In this document: piece by piece, positions 33,299 through 41,952 of the stretch
Numbering within the stretch: position 1 is the stretch's first letter
Layout: each line of letters starts with the position of its first letter
From: Bifidobacterium cuniculi
GTDB taxonomy: Bacteria; Actinomycetota; Actinomycetes; Actinomycetales; Bifidobacteriaceae
Assembly (NCBI RefSeq): GCF_000741575.1
Contig: NZ_JGYV01000006.1
Span: 1-64,000, forward strand
Reading direction: 5' to 3'
DNA length: 64,000 nucleotides
Position numbers and translations under genes: made by a program
Notes under the pieces: model-generated
Seen by the model: the letters and a program-made list of their open reading frames with translations, nothing else
Databases searched by the model: none
Told to the model about the DNA's origin: nothing

Positions 33299-34600
33299 CT
33301 ATGCGTCCGCGGCCGTCCGGTACTTGCGCACATGGGTCACGAAGCGCCGCAGCAGGCTCAGGCCCTGCTCGATGTCCTCGCGGCTGGCGGCATACGACAG
33401 GCGCACGTGCGTGTCCGCGGTCGCCTCGCCGAAGTCCGCGCCCGGCGTCAGCGCCACATGCGTCTCGTGCAGCACGCGTTCGCAGAACTCGGTGGCGCTC
33501 ATGCCCAAGGAGCTTACGTCCACGTACGCGTAGAAGGCGCCGTTGGGCGCCACGTCCACCGGCAGGCCCAGCTCCTCCAGGCCGTGCAGCATGAGGTCGC
33601 GTCGCTCCAGCAGCTCCAGGCGGCGCCGTTCGCTGATCGCGAGCGCCTCGTCGTCGAAGCAGGCGACGGCCGCCATCTGCGTGGGCGTGTGCGCGGAGAG
33701 GAAGAAGTTCGCTGAGAGGTTGTCCACCGCGTCCACGGCGCGTTCGGGCACGACCATCCAGCCGAGGCGCCAGCCGGTCATGCCGAAGTACTTGGAGAAG
33801 CTCGAGCAGACGATGGCGTCGGGGTCGATGGACAGCACGCTGGGCACGCGGCCGCCGTCCTCGGCGCGGTCGGCCAGGTCGAGGTAGGTTTCGTCCACGA
33901 TCCGCCAGGCGCCGCGGTCGGCGGCCGTGCGGCAGACGTCGCGCAGCATGCCGGGGTCGATGACGGTGCCGGTGGGATTGGACGGCGAGGTCACCATCAC
34001 GGCTTTCGTGCGCTTCGACCAGTACTCGTCGAGCAGTGCCGGCGTCAGGTGGAAGCGGGTGTCGGCGCTGGTGGGCACGTCAACGACCACGCCGCCGAAG
34101 GAGCGCACGAGCTCGCGATTGGTGGGGTATGAGGGGTCGGCGATGAGCACTTCGTCGCCGTCGTCGACGGTGAGTGCGACGGCGAGCAGGAGTGCGGAGG
34201 AGCCACCGGCGGTGATGACGATGCGGGAGGGGTCGACCTCGACGTCGTGTTGGGTGCGGTAGAACTGCGCGATCTTCCGTCGCAGTTCGGGCAGGCCCTT
34301 GGCCTCGGTGTAAGGTAGGGGGCGTCCGTCGTAAAGGGCGCGCATGGCGGCGACGACCGGCTCGGGGGCGTCGTAGTCGGGCTGGCCGAGGTTGAGCTTG
34401 ATGACGTCGTCGCCGGCGGCGATCATCACGTCGGCCTGTTCGGCGATCTTCATGGCACGGAAGGGGTGGATCTGGGCGGCACGTCGGGAGAGGCGCGGCA
34501 TTGGGGCGCCGACGGAGGCCGACGCGGGATTGGAATCGACCGTGCTGTTGTCGCCCTTGGCAACAGGCTCTGTGAGGTTGGCGGTGTTGTCCATGCTCAT
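33299..34600 (-). CDS. Pyridoxal phosphate-dependent aminotransferase (class I/II)
   Basis: 433 residues. Fold type I aminotransferase motifs: LNLGQPDYDAPEPVVAAM at the start of the core, ITAGGSSALLLA (cofactor phosphate region), SPSNPTGTVID (substrate Asn), IVDETYLDL and the Schiff-base lysine in SSFSKYFGMTGWRLGW. Resembles aspartate or aromatic/valine-type transaminases. Substrate cannot be fixed. The first 45 residues are a weakly conserved extension. AAGGAG is 11 bases before the ATG at 34600. It is followed 30 bp later by the Ppx/GppA gene on the same strand. Confidence 0.88.
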   Translation of the reverse strand: MSMDNTANLTEPVAKGDNSTVDSNPASASVGAPMPRLSRRAAQIHPFRAMKIAEQADVMIAAGDDVIKLNLGQPDYDAPEPVVAAMRALYDGRPLPYTEAKGLPELRRKIAQFYRTQHDVEVDPSRIVITAGGSSALLLAVALTVDDGDEVLIADPSYPTNRELVRSFGGVVVDVPTSADTRFHLTPALLDEYWSKRTKAVMVTSPSNPTGTVIDPGMLRDVCRTAADRGAWRIVDETYLDLADRAEDGGRVPSVLSIDPDAIVCSSFSKYFGMTGWRLGWMVVPERAVDAVDNLSANFFLSAHTPTQMAAVACFDDEALAISERRRLELLERRDLMLHGLEELGLPVDVAPNGAFYAYVDVSSLGMSATEFCERVLHETHVALTPGADFGEATADTHVRLSYAASREDIEQGLSLLRRFVTHVRKYRTAADA

Positions 34601-34876
34601 ATATGCTCATGCTCCTTGTCTTGGCCGCCTTGGGACGCTGGCGCTGTAGGGGCGTATGCGGTATGCACATCTGCATGCGCATCGCATTGCAACCGCGTCA
34701 CGTCGCGGCATACTGCCCACCACTGTACGCCGACCACATGCCGTTGAACCACGTTTTTCCATGTGGTTTCTTGTGATGCGGCATATTCGGGATCGTCCAG
34801 GGGTCTCCGGGGAGTGGGTATTGACGGACTCATGAAGCGTTTCACTTACGCGCTGATGCATGGTGCCAGGGGCACC

Positions 34877-35002
34877 TGACGTTGGGAGATATCAAGAATG
34901 GGCCTACTGGCCAGTATAGGATTTGCAAGAATGGCGGAATATCAAGCATTTCGATGGAGCCATAGTGAGCGGTAGGCCCATTCTTGATATCTCCCAACGT
35001 CA
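34877..35002. repeat. Inverted repeat P9 with 31-bp perfect arms and 64-base loop
   Basis: Arms 34877-34907 and 34972-35002 (TGACGTTGGGAGATATCAAG..., inverse copy on the right) are exact. A small hairpin GGTGCC-AGG-GGCACC abuts the left arm. It lies in the 876-bp gap between divergent genes (34601-35476), which otherwise shows one copy of the 20-mer element and no supported gene. Confidence 0.88.
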
Positions 35003-35106
35003 GATGCCCATATCCATTGCCTGTGCTCCATGCTTGTAGCGCGCTGAGAGCGCTTTTGCGGCCTTCCATGCCTTCCAGACTGCCTGCCAGGCGCCCTTGT
35101 CGGGTC

Positions 35107-35126
35107 AGATTGGCTTCGGAGAGTCG
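35107..35126 (-). repeat. Inverse copy of the 20-bp element
   Basis: AGATTGGCTTCGGAGAGTCG followed by TTTTTG, the same sequence as the left end of giant palindrome P7, here without its mirror half. Confidence 0.8.
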
Positions 35127-35476
35127 TTTTTGTCCTGCACACTCCAATCCGGCCGACCACTCTGGCTGCTCAACTTCCTCAACCGCTCCGACCTCCCACC
35201 AATCCCCTTTCATTTCACCCACCCCAAGACGCCGTGGATCCTCGAGCGCCTTGGCTGCAAGACCTTATGTCAGTCTGGTTTCGCCACAGAAAAAGGACTG
35301 CCGAGACGGTCGTTTTGGCGTAGCGTAGAACCTAGGCGTTGCGAGGAAGGGCAGTCATCCGCATGCCTCGCGGCACGGTACACGACGCACATGCAAGGAA
35401 TGCAAGAGCCGAGAAACACAGGAAGCAACCCCAGCCACGAGACGCCGCATCCAGCACATGAATAGGAGAACAAGAC

Positions 35477-36619
35477 ATGACGATGAATGACCGGGCAAGC
35501 ACAGCCGTCCATGCGGCCACGGCCGACGACACACAGGGCGCGACAGCGCAGACCGCACCAAGCGCACCGAACCCCACTCCAACCCTTCCCCCGCTGAAAG
35601 TGGCGATCTTGGGCGCGGGCAGGATCGCCGTCTCGATGGCGCGTACCCTGACGATGATGGCCGCCGACGACCGCTACCGCACCCTGGTGGATCCTTACGC
35701 GGTCGCCTCCCGCGACCAGGCCCGCGCAGACGCCTTCGCCAAGGAACACGGCCTGCCCAAGGCCTACGGCTCCTACGAGGCGATGCTGGCCGACCCCGAG
35801 GTCGACCTGGTGTACATCGCCACCCCGCACAGCCTGCACGCCAAGCAGGCAATCGCCTGCATGCGCGCCGGCAAGCATGTGCTCGTGGAGAAGGCCTTCG
35901 CGCTCAACGTGGAGCAGGCGCGCGCCATGATCGACGTCTCCGAGGACACCGGACGCTTCTGCGGCGAGGCGATCTGGACGCGCTTCATGCCCTCCCGCCT
36001 CCTGGTGGACGAGGCACTCTCCGCCGGCGAGATCGGCGACGTAACGGCCGTCCACGCCAACCTGTGCTACCCCATGACCCACAAGGCGCGCCTCAAGGAC
36101 CCGCGGCTGGGCGGCGGCGCCCTGCTCGACGTGGGCGTCTACCCGCTCAACTTCATCGACATGGTGCTCGGCGAGCGCGAACTGCGCCGCCTGGACACGA
36201 CGATGGTCACCTTCCCCACCGGCGTGGACGCGCAGAATTCCACGACCCTGGTGTACGCGAACGACACGATGGCCACCGCCTACTCCTCCATGATGAACGC
36301 CTCCGACCGCGACGGGCGCGTGGACGGCACCGAAGGCTACCTCGTCTGCCGCAACATCAACGACATCGAGGGCATCGACATCTACGGCACCGACCATGAG
36401 CTCAAGCGGCACGTGGACGTGCCCGCGCAGCTGACGGGCTACGAGTACGAAGTGAAGGCCGCGGTGCGCGCGATCCGTGCGGGCCGCCGCGACTGCCCGG
36501 AGATGACGCACGCGGACACGCTGCGCATGATGGCGCTCATGGACCGCATCCGCCGGGAGTGGGGCCTGCATTACCCCACCGAGGACGACGCCGTCGACGG
36601 CACTGCCGACGCCGACTGA
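35477..36619 (+). CDS. Gfo/Idh/MocA family oxidoreductase
   Basis: 380 residues. After a low-complexity 35-residue N-terminal tail comes the Rossmann domain VAILGAGRIAVSMARTLTMM, then VYIATPHSLHAKQA and the catalytic-lysine motif GKHVLVEKAFALN (EKP-like, here EKA). GEAIWTRFMPS and the later GGGALLDVGVYPLNFIDM fit the dihydrodiol-dehydrogenase or sugar dehydrogenase branch. It likely oxidises a sugar or inositol-like substrate with NAD(P). TAGGAGAACAAGAC precedes the ATG. A perfect hairpin follows, so it appears monocistronic. Confidence 0.9.
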   Translation: MTMNDRASTAVHAATADDTQGATAQTAPSAPNPTPTLPPLKVAILGAGRIAVSMARTLTMMAADDRYRTLVDPYAVASRDQARADAFAKEHGLPKAYGSYEAMLADPEVDLVYIATPHSLHAKQAIACMRAGKHVLVEKAFALNVEQARAMIDVSEDTGRFCGEAIWTRFMPSRLLVDEALSAGEIGDVTAVHANLCYPMTHKARLKDPRLGGGALLDVGVYPLNFIDMVLGERELRRLDTTMVTFPTGVDAQNSTTLVYANDTMATAYSSMMNASDRDGRVDGTEGYLVCRNINDIEGIDIYGTDHELKRHVDVPAQLTGYEYEVKAAVRAIRAGRRDCPEMTHADTLRMMALMDRIRREWGLHYPTEDDAVDGTADAD

Positions 36620-36630
36620 CCGTTGCACCC

Positions 36631-36661
36631 CATGGCCGGTCCATCGAGTGGACCGGCCATG
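36631..36661 (+). terminator. Terminator of the Gfo/Idh/MocA gene
   Basis: CATGGCCGGTCCA and TGGACCGGCCATG form a perfect 13-bp stem with a five-base loop, 11 bp beyond the stop codon. Confidence 0.75.
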
Positions 36662-36779
36662 ACCTGATGGTGGAACACTTGCCCGCCGTGCACACACAAA
36701 CCTGTTAGCTTGTGGTCACGGACCGACTGCCGGCCCGTGACCGCCGGCACCAGCCAACCGCAAACCAAGGGGGATCCCC

Positions 36780-38219
36780 ATGACGAACACCGCACGTCCG
36801 CGCGCAATGCGGCAGTACCGTGAACTGTCCGCGATGCTCGCGTTCCTGAACGACGAGTGGGACCTGTCCGGCGAGTTCGGCGGGCCGACCTTCCTGTGGG
36901 ACGATTCGATCGGCGAATGCTCCGCCCATGACGACGAGACGCGCGCCGACCTGCCGGTGGCGCCGGCCGAGCAGGCGAAGACGGTGATCGGCACGCCCAT
37001 GCAGTGGTATTTCGAGTCATTGGCGGCGAGCGTGCCAGGCGCGGTGCGCGAGGCGGACCATGTGGACATCCCGCGCAACCTGATGCCGACCTTCCGCCTG
37101 GATACGCAGGCCCTGGCGGGCGTGGACGCGGTGGTGGCGAACGCGATGGCGTCCAACCGCTGGCTGGACGGGGTGCGCAACCTGACGACGGCGGTGCGAC
37201 TGACCGCGCAGTTCATCAGCTCGTGCATGGACCGCGACCAGGAGGCGCTCGACTACCTCAAGGAACTCATCCAGAACGTGCGCATCTACATGGATTCCGT
37301 GGCACGCAACGCCGACCCGGCGACCAGTGCGCTGGCGCTGCGGATAGTGACCGAGACGGCCTGCCTAGAGGATTTCCGTTTCAACCCGATGCCGATGGTC
37401 GAGCTGCTGGCCTGCACGCTGTCCTTCGTCCGCTGGGACGACACCCGCGTACTGGCGTACGACGCGCTCAACCATGCGACGCGCGTGATGGACGGGATGG
37501 TCGCCGGGTACGGCGACGCCGTGGAAATGGACGAACGCTTCCACGAACTGTTCGGCATCTACGCCGACCAGTTCGACGACCTGTCGGACAGTTCCGACTT
37601 CGACGACTACGAGGATGCGCTGTCCTTCCCCGGCGACGAACGCGAACTGCAGCTGCAGGCGCACCACCAGTTCACGCAGGCGGTGGAACTGCTGCGCCAC
37701 GACCTGCTGCGCATGGGAGGCGACGACGATGCCGCCGACGAACTGCTGCTGCGTCACGCCGACCAGGCTCCCCTGGCCGACACCTACGCCGCGCGGCTGC
37801 TCCAGGCGGGCCGTTTCGAGGACCTGCTCGCCTTCACCGACAAGGTGCTGGCCGACACCCCCAACCGTTTCACGATCATGTTCCCCGAGGAGCTGGTGCC
37901 CTACGAATGGGAGTCGCTGCGCGAACTGGCCCTGCAGGGCCTCGACCGTCGTGACGCCCTGCGTGAGATGTACCGCAGGAGAATCGTGGAAGCCAGCGAC
38001 GGCACCGACCTGCGCGCCCTGTCCAACCTGCGCCGCCTGAGCGGCCGCGACTGGAAGAACCAGGTCGCGCAAATCGTAGAAGCCTACCAGGACGGCAAGG
38101 ACCGCATGATGCGCAACCCCGTCTACGAGCGTCTCCTGATCTCCCAGGGAATGCACGAGGAAGCCGTGCGCTACCTGACCACCTTCCCCGAGGCCCTCCC
38201 CGACCTGTCCGGCATCTGA
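36780..38219 (+). CDS. Hypothetical helical protein (479 aa)
   Basis: No family recognised. Soluble, acidic, largely alpha-helical, without signal peptide or membrane segment. The middle (DQFDDLSDSSDFDDYEDALS) is strongly acidic. The C-terminal third (LADTYAARLLQAGRFEDLLA, then later EMYRRRIVEASDGTDLRALS) reads like TPR or HEAT-type helical repeats. GGGGGATCCCC sits at the start codon, giving a moderate ribosome site. Flanked by its own terminators, it seems to stand alone. Confidence 0.75.
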   Translation: MTNTARPRAMRQYRELSAMLAFLNDEWDLSGEFGGPTFLWDDSIGECSAHDDETRADLPVAPAEQAKTVIGTPMQWYFESLAASVPGAVREADHVDIPRNLMPTFRLDTQALAGVDAVVANAMASNRWLDGVRNLTTAVRLTAQFISSCMDRDQEALDYLKELIQNVRIYMDSVARNADPATSALALRIVTETACLEDFRFNPMPMVELLACTLSFVRWDDTRVLAYDALNHATRVMDGMVAGYGDAVEMDERFHELFGIYADQFDDLSDSSDFDDYEDALSFPGDERELQLQAHHQFTQAVELLRHDLLRMGGDDDAADELLLRHADQAPLADTYAARLLQAGRFEDLLAFTDKVLADTPNRFTIMFPEELVPYEWESLRELALQGLDRRDALREMYRRRIVEASDGTDLRALSNLRRLSGRDWKNQVAQIVEAYQDGKDRMMRNPVYERLLISQGMHEEAVRYLTTFPEALPDLSGI

Positions 38220-38229
38220 TAATCATCAT

Positions 38230-38270
38230 CCGTGAGATTTTGTTCAAAAAAATGAACAATTTCTCAACGG
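38230..38270. repeat. Hairpin P10 (TTGTTCA core) between convergent genes
   Basis: CCGTGAGATTTTGTTCA-loop-TGAACAATTTCTCAACGG. One base differs in the loop from the core at 25080-25119. It lies 11 bp after the stop of 36780-38219 and directly beside the deformylase stop, so it can end both transcripts. Confidence 0.8.
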
Positions 38271-38918
38271 TCAGCCAAGGTTGAACCCCAGCATCTGCGC
38301 GGCCTCGGTGGGGGTGGGGTCCTCGCACCAGAAGTCCTCCAGGTTCTCCACGGTGGTCAGGGAGCGGATCTCGGCCTGGTCGATGTAGAGTTCGCCGCTC
38401 AGGTGGTCCGTCTCGTGCTGGAAGATGCGGGCGGGCCAACCGTGCAGGTGTTCCTCGTGGCGCTTGCCTTCCTCGTCGTGCCAGGCGGCCTTGATGTCGA
38501 GCCAGCGGCGACGCACGGCCTGGTAGCCTTCCACGCTCAGGCAGCCCTCGTAGAAGGAACGCGTCTCGGTGCCGATCGGCTCGTACACGGGGTTGATGAT
38601 GGCGTGGAAGGGGAACTCCGCGAACTCGCGGGGGTCGTCGTCGCCGTCGTCGTGGTCCTCGACCACGGCGATCGCCAGGTTAATGCCGATCTGCGGACCG
38701 GCGAGCCCGACGCCGGGGGCGGCGAGCATCGTCTTGCGCATCGCCTCGATGAGCTTGTGCAGCGTGTGCTTGCTCAACTGGCCGTCGTACTGCACGCACT
38801 GTTCACGCAGGACCGGCTCGCCGGCCTCCACGATCGGCAACACGCCGTCCTTGCCTGTCTTGATCAACCGCTCGATGTCACGGTTCAATGCCATGTCCAC
38901 GCGCTTGTTGCCGAACAT
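38271..38918 (-). CDS. def: Peptide deformylase
   Basis: About 215 residues. All three metal-site motifs are present: GVGLAGPQIG, EGCLSV (metal Cys) and HETDHLSG (HEXXH, with the catalytic Glu). It removes the N-formyl group from nascent proteins. ATG 38918 with AGGAG ten bases upstream is preferred to an upstream GTG at 38936. The C-terminal 25 residues (VENLEDFWCEDPTPTEAAQ) extend beyond the usual core, as often in actinobacteria. glmM lies 49 bp upstream on the same strand. Confidence 0.94.
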   Translation of the reverse strand: MFGNKRVDMALNRDIERLIKTGKDGVLPIVEAGEPVLREQCVQYDGQLSKHTLHKLIEAMRKTMLAAPGVGLAGPQIGINLAIAVVEDHDDGDDDPREFAEFPFHAIINPVYEPIGTETRSFYEGCLSVEGYQAVRRRWLDIKAAWHDEEGKRHEEHLHGWPARIFQHETDHLSGELYIDQAEIRSLTTVENLEDFWCEDPTPTEAAQMLGFNLG

Positions 38919-38967
38919 ATCCGAAAGACTCCTCACTACTTGCGACTACTTGACGACTTGGAGGGAC

Positions 38968-40350
38968 CTACAGCGCCAGCTCGTCGGCGACGACCTGCGC
39001 CAGGCGTGCGGTCACCTCGTCGGCCATCTCCTGCGTGGCGGCCTCAGCCATGACGCGCACGAGCGGCTCGGTGCCCGAGGGGCGCAGCAGGACGCGGCCG
39101 GTGTCGCCCAGCAGTTCCTCCTCGCGGCGCACGGCCTCCTGCACGGCGGCGTTCGTGGACGCGGCCGTCTTGTCCACATTCGGCACGTTGATCAGCTGCT
39201 GCGGCAGCTGCGGGAAGTCCGCGGCCAGCTCCTTGAGGGAGCGGCCGGAGTCGACGACTTCCTTGCACAGCGTCAGCGCGGTCAGCGTGCCGTCGCCGGT
39301 CGTGGCGAACTCGCGGTTGATGACGTGGCCCGACTGTTCGCCGCCCAGCGAATAGTCGCCGCGCAGCATCTCCTCGAGCACGTAGCGGTCACCGACGTTC
39401 GTCTGCACCGTGTCGATGCCCATCTCCTTGAGCGCGAGCTTGAGGCCGAGGTTGCTCATGACGGTCACGACGAGCGTGTCATGGTTGAGCTTGCCCTCGC
39501 GCTGCTTGGCGCGCGCCAGGATGCCCATGATCTGGTCGCCGTTGACGAGCGTGCCGTCCTCGTCCACCGCCAGGCAGCGGTCCGCGTCGCCGTCGAAGGC
39601 GACGCCCATGTCCGCGCCGGCGGCCTTCACCATCGCCTGCAGCGCCTCCGGATGTGTGGAGCCCGCGTTCTTGTTGATGTTGTAGCCGTCCGGGGAGGCG
39701 TTGATGACCACTACGTCGGCACCTGCACGGCGCAGCGCCTCCGGGGCGACCACCGACGTGGCGCCGTTGGCGCAGTCGGCGACCACGCGCAGGCCCTTGA
39801 GCGGCTTGGACTGCACGCCGTCGCGCACCGGGGCGACGGTGGCCACCAGGTGGTCGATGTACATGTTCGTGGCGGTGTCCACGTCATGGCTCACGCGGCC
39901 CACGCCGGCACCGGTCGGGCGGTCCCAGTCCTGGCCGAGCACCTCCTCGATCTCGTCCTCCTTGGAGTCGGGCAGCTTGAAGCCGCCGCGCGCGAAGAAC
40001 TTGATGCCGTTGTCCGGCATGGGGTTGTGGGATGCGGAGATCACGGCGCCCATCTCCACGTTGAGCACGCTCGTCAGGTACGCTACGCCCGGCGTGGGGA
40101 TGATGCCCGCGTCGATCACGTCGAAGCCGCCCGCGCTCATGCCCGCGGCCAGCGCGTTGGACAGGAAGTCGCCGGAGACGCGCGTGTCGCGGCCAATCAG
40201 CGCGCGGCGGCGGCCGGTCGGCTGGTCGGGGCGCGGCGTCTCGTCGCCGAGCACGCGCACGGCGGCATCGCCCAGGTCGAGGGCCAGCTGCGCGGTCAGG
40301 TCGCGGTTGGCCAGTCCGCGGACGCCATCGGTTCCAAACATACGGGGCAT
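38968..40350 (-). CDS. glmM: Phosphoglucosamine mutase
   Basis: 460 residues. MFGTDGVRGLAN at the N-terminus, the phosphoserine active site AVISASHNPMPDNGIKFF, the Mg site VAFDGDADRCLAVD, the sugar loop GGEQSGHVI, and the phosphate-binding LRPSGTEPLVRVM all match GlmM. It converts glucosamine-6-phosphate to glucosamine-1-phosphate for peptidoglycan precursors. GAGGAAACGAC precedes the ATG. It is likely co-transcribed with def. Confidence 0.95.
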   Translation of the reverse strand: MPRMFGTDGVRGLANRDLTAQLALDLGDAAVRVLGDETPRPDQPTGRRRALIGRDTRVSGDFLSNALAAGMSAGGFDVIDAGIIPTPGVAYLTSVLNVEMGAVISASHNPMPDNGIKFFARGGFKLPDSKEDEIEEVLGQDWDRPTGAGVGRVSHDVDTATNMYIDHLVATVAPVRDGVQSKPLKGLRVVADCANGATSVVAPEALRRAGADVVVINASPDGYNINKNAGSTHPEALQAMVKAAGADMGVAFDGDADRCLAVDEDGTLVNGDQIMGILARAKQREGKLNHDTLVVTVMSNLGLKLALKEMGIDTVQTNVGDRYVLEEMLRGDYSLGGEQSGHVINREFATTGDGTLTALTLCKEVVDSGRSLKELAADFPQLPQQLINVPNVDKTAASTNAAVQEAVRREEELLGDTGRVLLRPSGTEPLVRVMAEAATQEMADEVTARLAQVVADELAL

Positions 40351-40548
40351 GTCGTTTCCTCACAGTCTGCGCAGGACGCCCGCGGGCCGGTGCCCGCGGG
40401 CGCCGTACGCGCACTCACACAGCCCTCACCCAGACGGACGGGCTGCTCACCTAACCCACCATGGTACTGCAGCGGCGGCCATGCTTGACGTGGAGCGAAA
40501 AATGGTTCGGAACAACAACTTGACCACCAAGGTGATTAACCTAGGGTC

Positions 40549-41952
40549 ATGCTCAGTACGATTGCCCAGATTCGCAACAACGCAGCCAAGATGCTGTCTT
40601 CGACACGTCAGCAAGAACTCGAGCAGTTCCTCACGCCGGAAAATGTGGCTCGCCAGGCAGTCAGTCTTTTTACGTCATCCTCTCAGCCCATACGGGCACT
40701 CGACCTTGGTTCGGGATCGGGCATCCTGGGGGCATTCCTCATGCAATCAGCTGCTTTGGGAAGCAGCGTGACCGCAGTGGAGCAGGATTCGGATCTCGCG
40801 ACATTATCCGAGGAATCACTTGATGAAGTATGCAGCAATGTGACAGTCATCAATGCGTCTATCTTCGACATATTCCTCGACGCGGAATATGACCGAGTGA
40901 TACTCAACCCGCCATACAGGAAAATCAGTCCCATGACCATCAGCACCAGTGGCGGAGGCGTCAAGGTCACCAATCTCTATACCGCATTCCTCGTCACTGC
41001 AGTGCAGTCCATGCGCGAGGGAGGCGAATGCGTGGCCATCATTCCCAGATCCTGGATGAATGGTGAATACTTCAAGGATTTTCGGCAGTGGCTCTTCGGC
41101 GAGTGCAGCATAGACGTCCTGGCTGTATACGATTCCCGGCAGGATCATTTCAGGGACATGAACATTCTCCAGGAAATCATGTTGCTCAAGATCTCCAAAG
41201 GCCCCCAACACGGAAAAGTAACCGTGTATTCAGAGGCCTCTCCCAATGCGCCACTCATCGAGCAACCCCACGACTCGGCGGATTTATCTTCATTACTGGT
41301 GGGACGCAACCGCATACTGCGCATTCACCAAGAAGACCATCGACTTGCTCGCTTCAGCACCCTTGACGAAGTGGGCCTATGGGTGTCCACCGGAAAACTG
41401 GTATGGTTCCGCAATCGCGACATCCTTCATGAAGATCGGGCAGAACATGATTTTCCTCTGTATTGGAGCGACAACCAGCACGGCCTGTCCGTTGACCATC
41501 CGGTCGTCAGTGACCGCGAACAATGGGTGGCACCGGAAGCCGAACGGCGCAAAGTGGTATTGCCCCCGGGAAGCTACGTGCTGGTCAATCGATTCTCTGC
41601 GAAGGAACAGTCCCGGCGCATACAGGCGTCCTATCTTTGCAGCGACGTCGCCTTCGTGGCCGACAACAAACTGAATTACATCCATGCCGGCACATCGCGC
41701 AAGACTGTTCCTCTGGACACCAAGGTAGCCCAAGGGTTGACCCTTTGGCTGTCCTCTACGATCATCGACCAATGGTACCGGGAGATCTCGGGAAGTACCC
41801 AAGTCAACGCGACCGATCTTCGGCACCTCCCCTCCCCACCGCAATCACGACTTATACAACTCTCAAACCGATTCTCCCAACTCTGTAATGCAGATCAAGC
41901 GAACATTGATACGGCCATAGAGGAGGTATTGTCATGGTCCAGGGCAAGCTGA
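40549..41952 (+). CDS. N6-adenine DNA methyltransferase of a type II R-M system (BsuBI/PstI type)
   Basis: 467 residues. SAM-binding motif I is in IRALDLGSGSGILGAF, the catalytic motif IV NPPYRK fits N6-adenine methylases, and a large C-terminal target-recognition part follows. The gene overlaps the BsuBI/PstI-like endonuclease by 19 bp. It should protect the cognate sites. The endonuclease family suggests CTGCAG, a site that does occur in this window (for example at 10286, 14522 and 29767). GC is visibly lower than in the flanking genes, suggesting transfer. No clear ribosome binding site lies before the ATG. TTGACC upstream could be the -35. Confidence 0.88.
   Translation: MLSTIAQIRNNAAKMLSSTRQQELEQFLTPENVARQAVSLFTSSSQPIRALDLGSGSGILGAFLMQSAALGSSVTAVEQDSDLATLSEESLDEVCSNVTVINASIFDIFLDAEYDRVILNPPYRKISPMTISTSGGGVKVTNLYTAFLVTAVQSMREGGECVAIIPRSWMNGEYFKDFRQWLFGECSIDVLAVYDSRQDHFRDMNILQEIMLLKISKGPQHGKVTVYSEASPNAPLIEQPHDSADLSSLLVGRNRILRIHQEDHRLARFSTLDEVGLWVSTGKLVWFRNRDILHEDRAEHDFPLYWSDNQHGLSVDHPVVSDREQWVAPEAERRKVVLPPGSYVLVNRFSAKEQSRRIQASYLCSDVAFVADNKLNYIHAGTSRKTVPLDTKVAQGLTLWLSSTIIDQWYREISGSTQVNATDLRHLPSPPQSRLIQLSNRFSQLCNADQANIDTAIEEVLSWSRAS

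Noticed and set aside
31031-34844. LacI-like sites TGCAACGTTTCA (31031) and TGAAGCGTTTCA (34833)
   Set aside because: Half-symmetric 12-mers resembling LacI operators, but one mismatches at the symmetric position and no LacI gene is nearby. Too weak to list as features.
14680-34875. Shared TGGTGCCAGGGGCA at 14680 and 34860
   Set aside because: A 14-base match in GC-rich DNA with unrelated flanks. It could be chance.
34842-35222. 126-codon minus-strand frame across the P9 palindrome
   Set aside because: It includes palindrome arms and the 20-mer repeat, with no domain and no homologue recognised. More likely non-coding.
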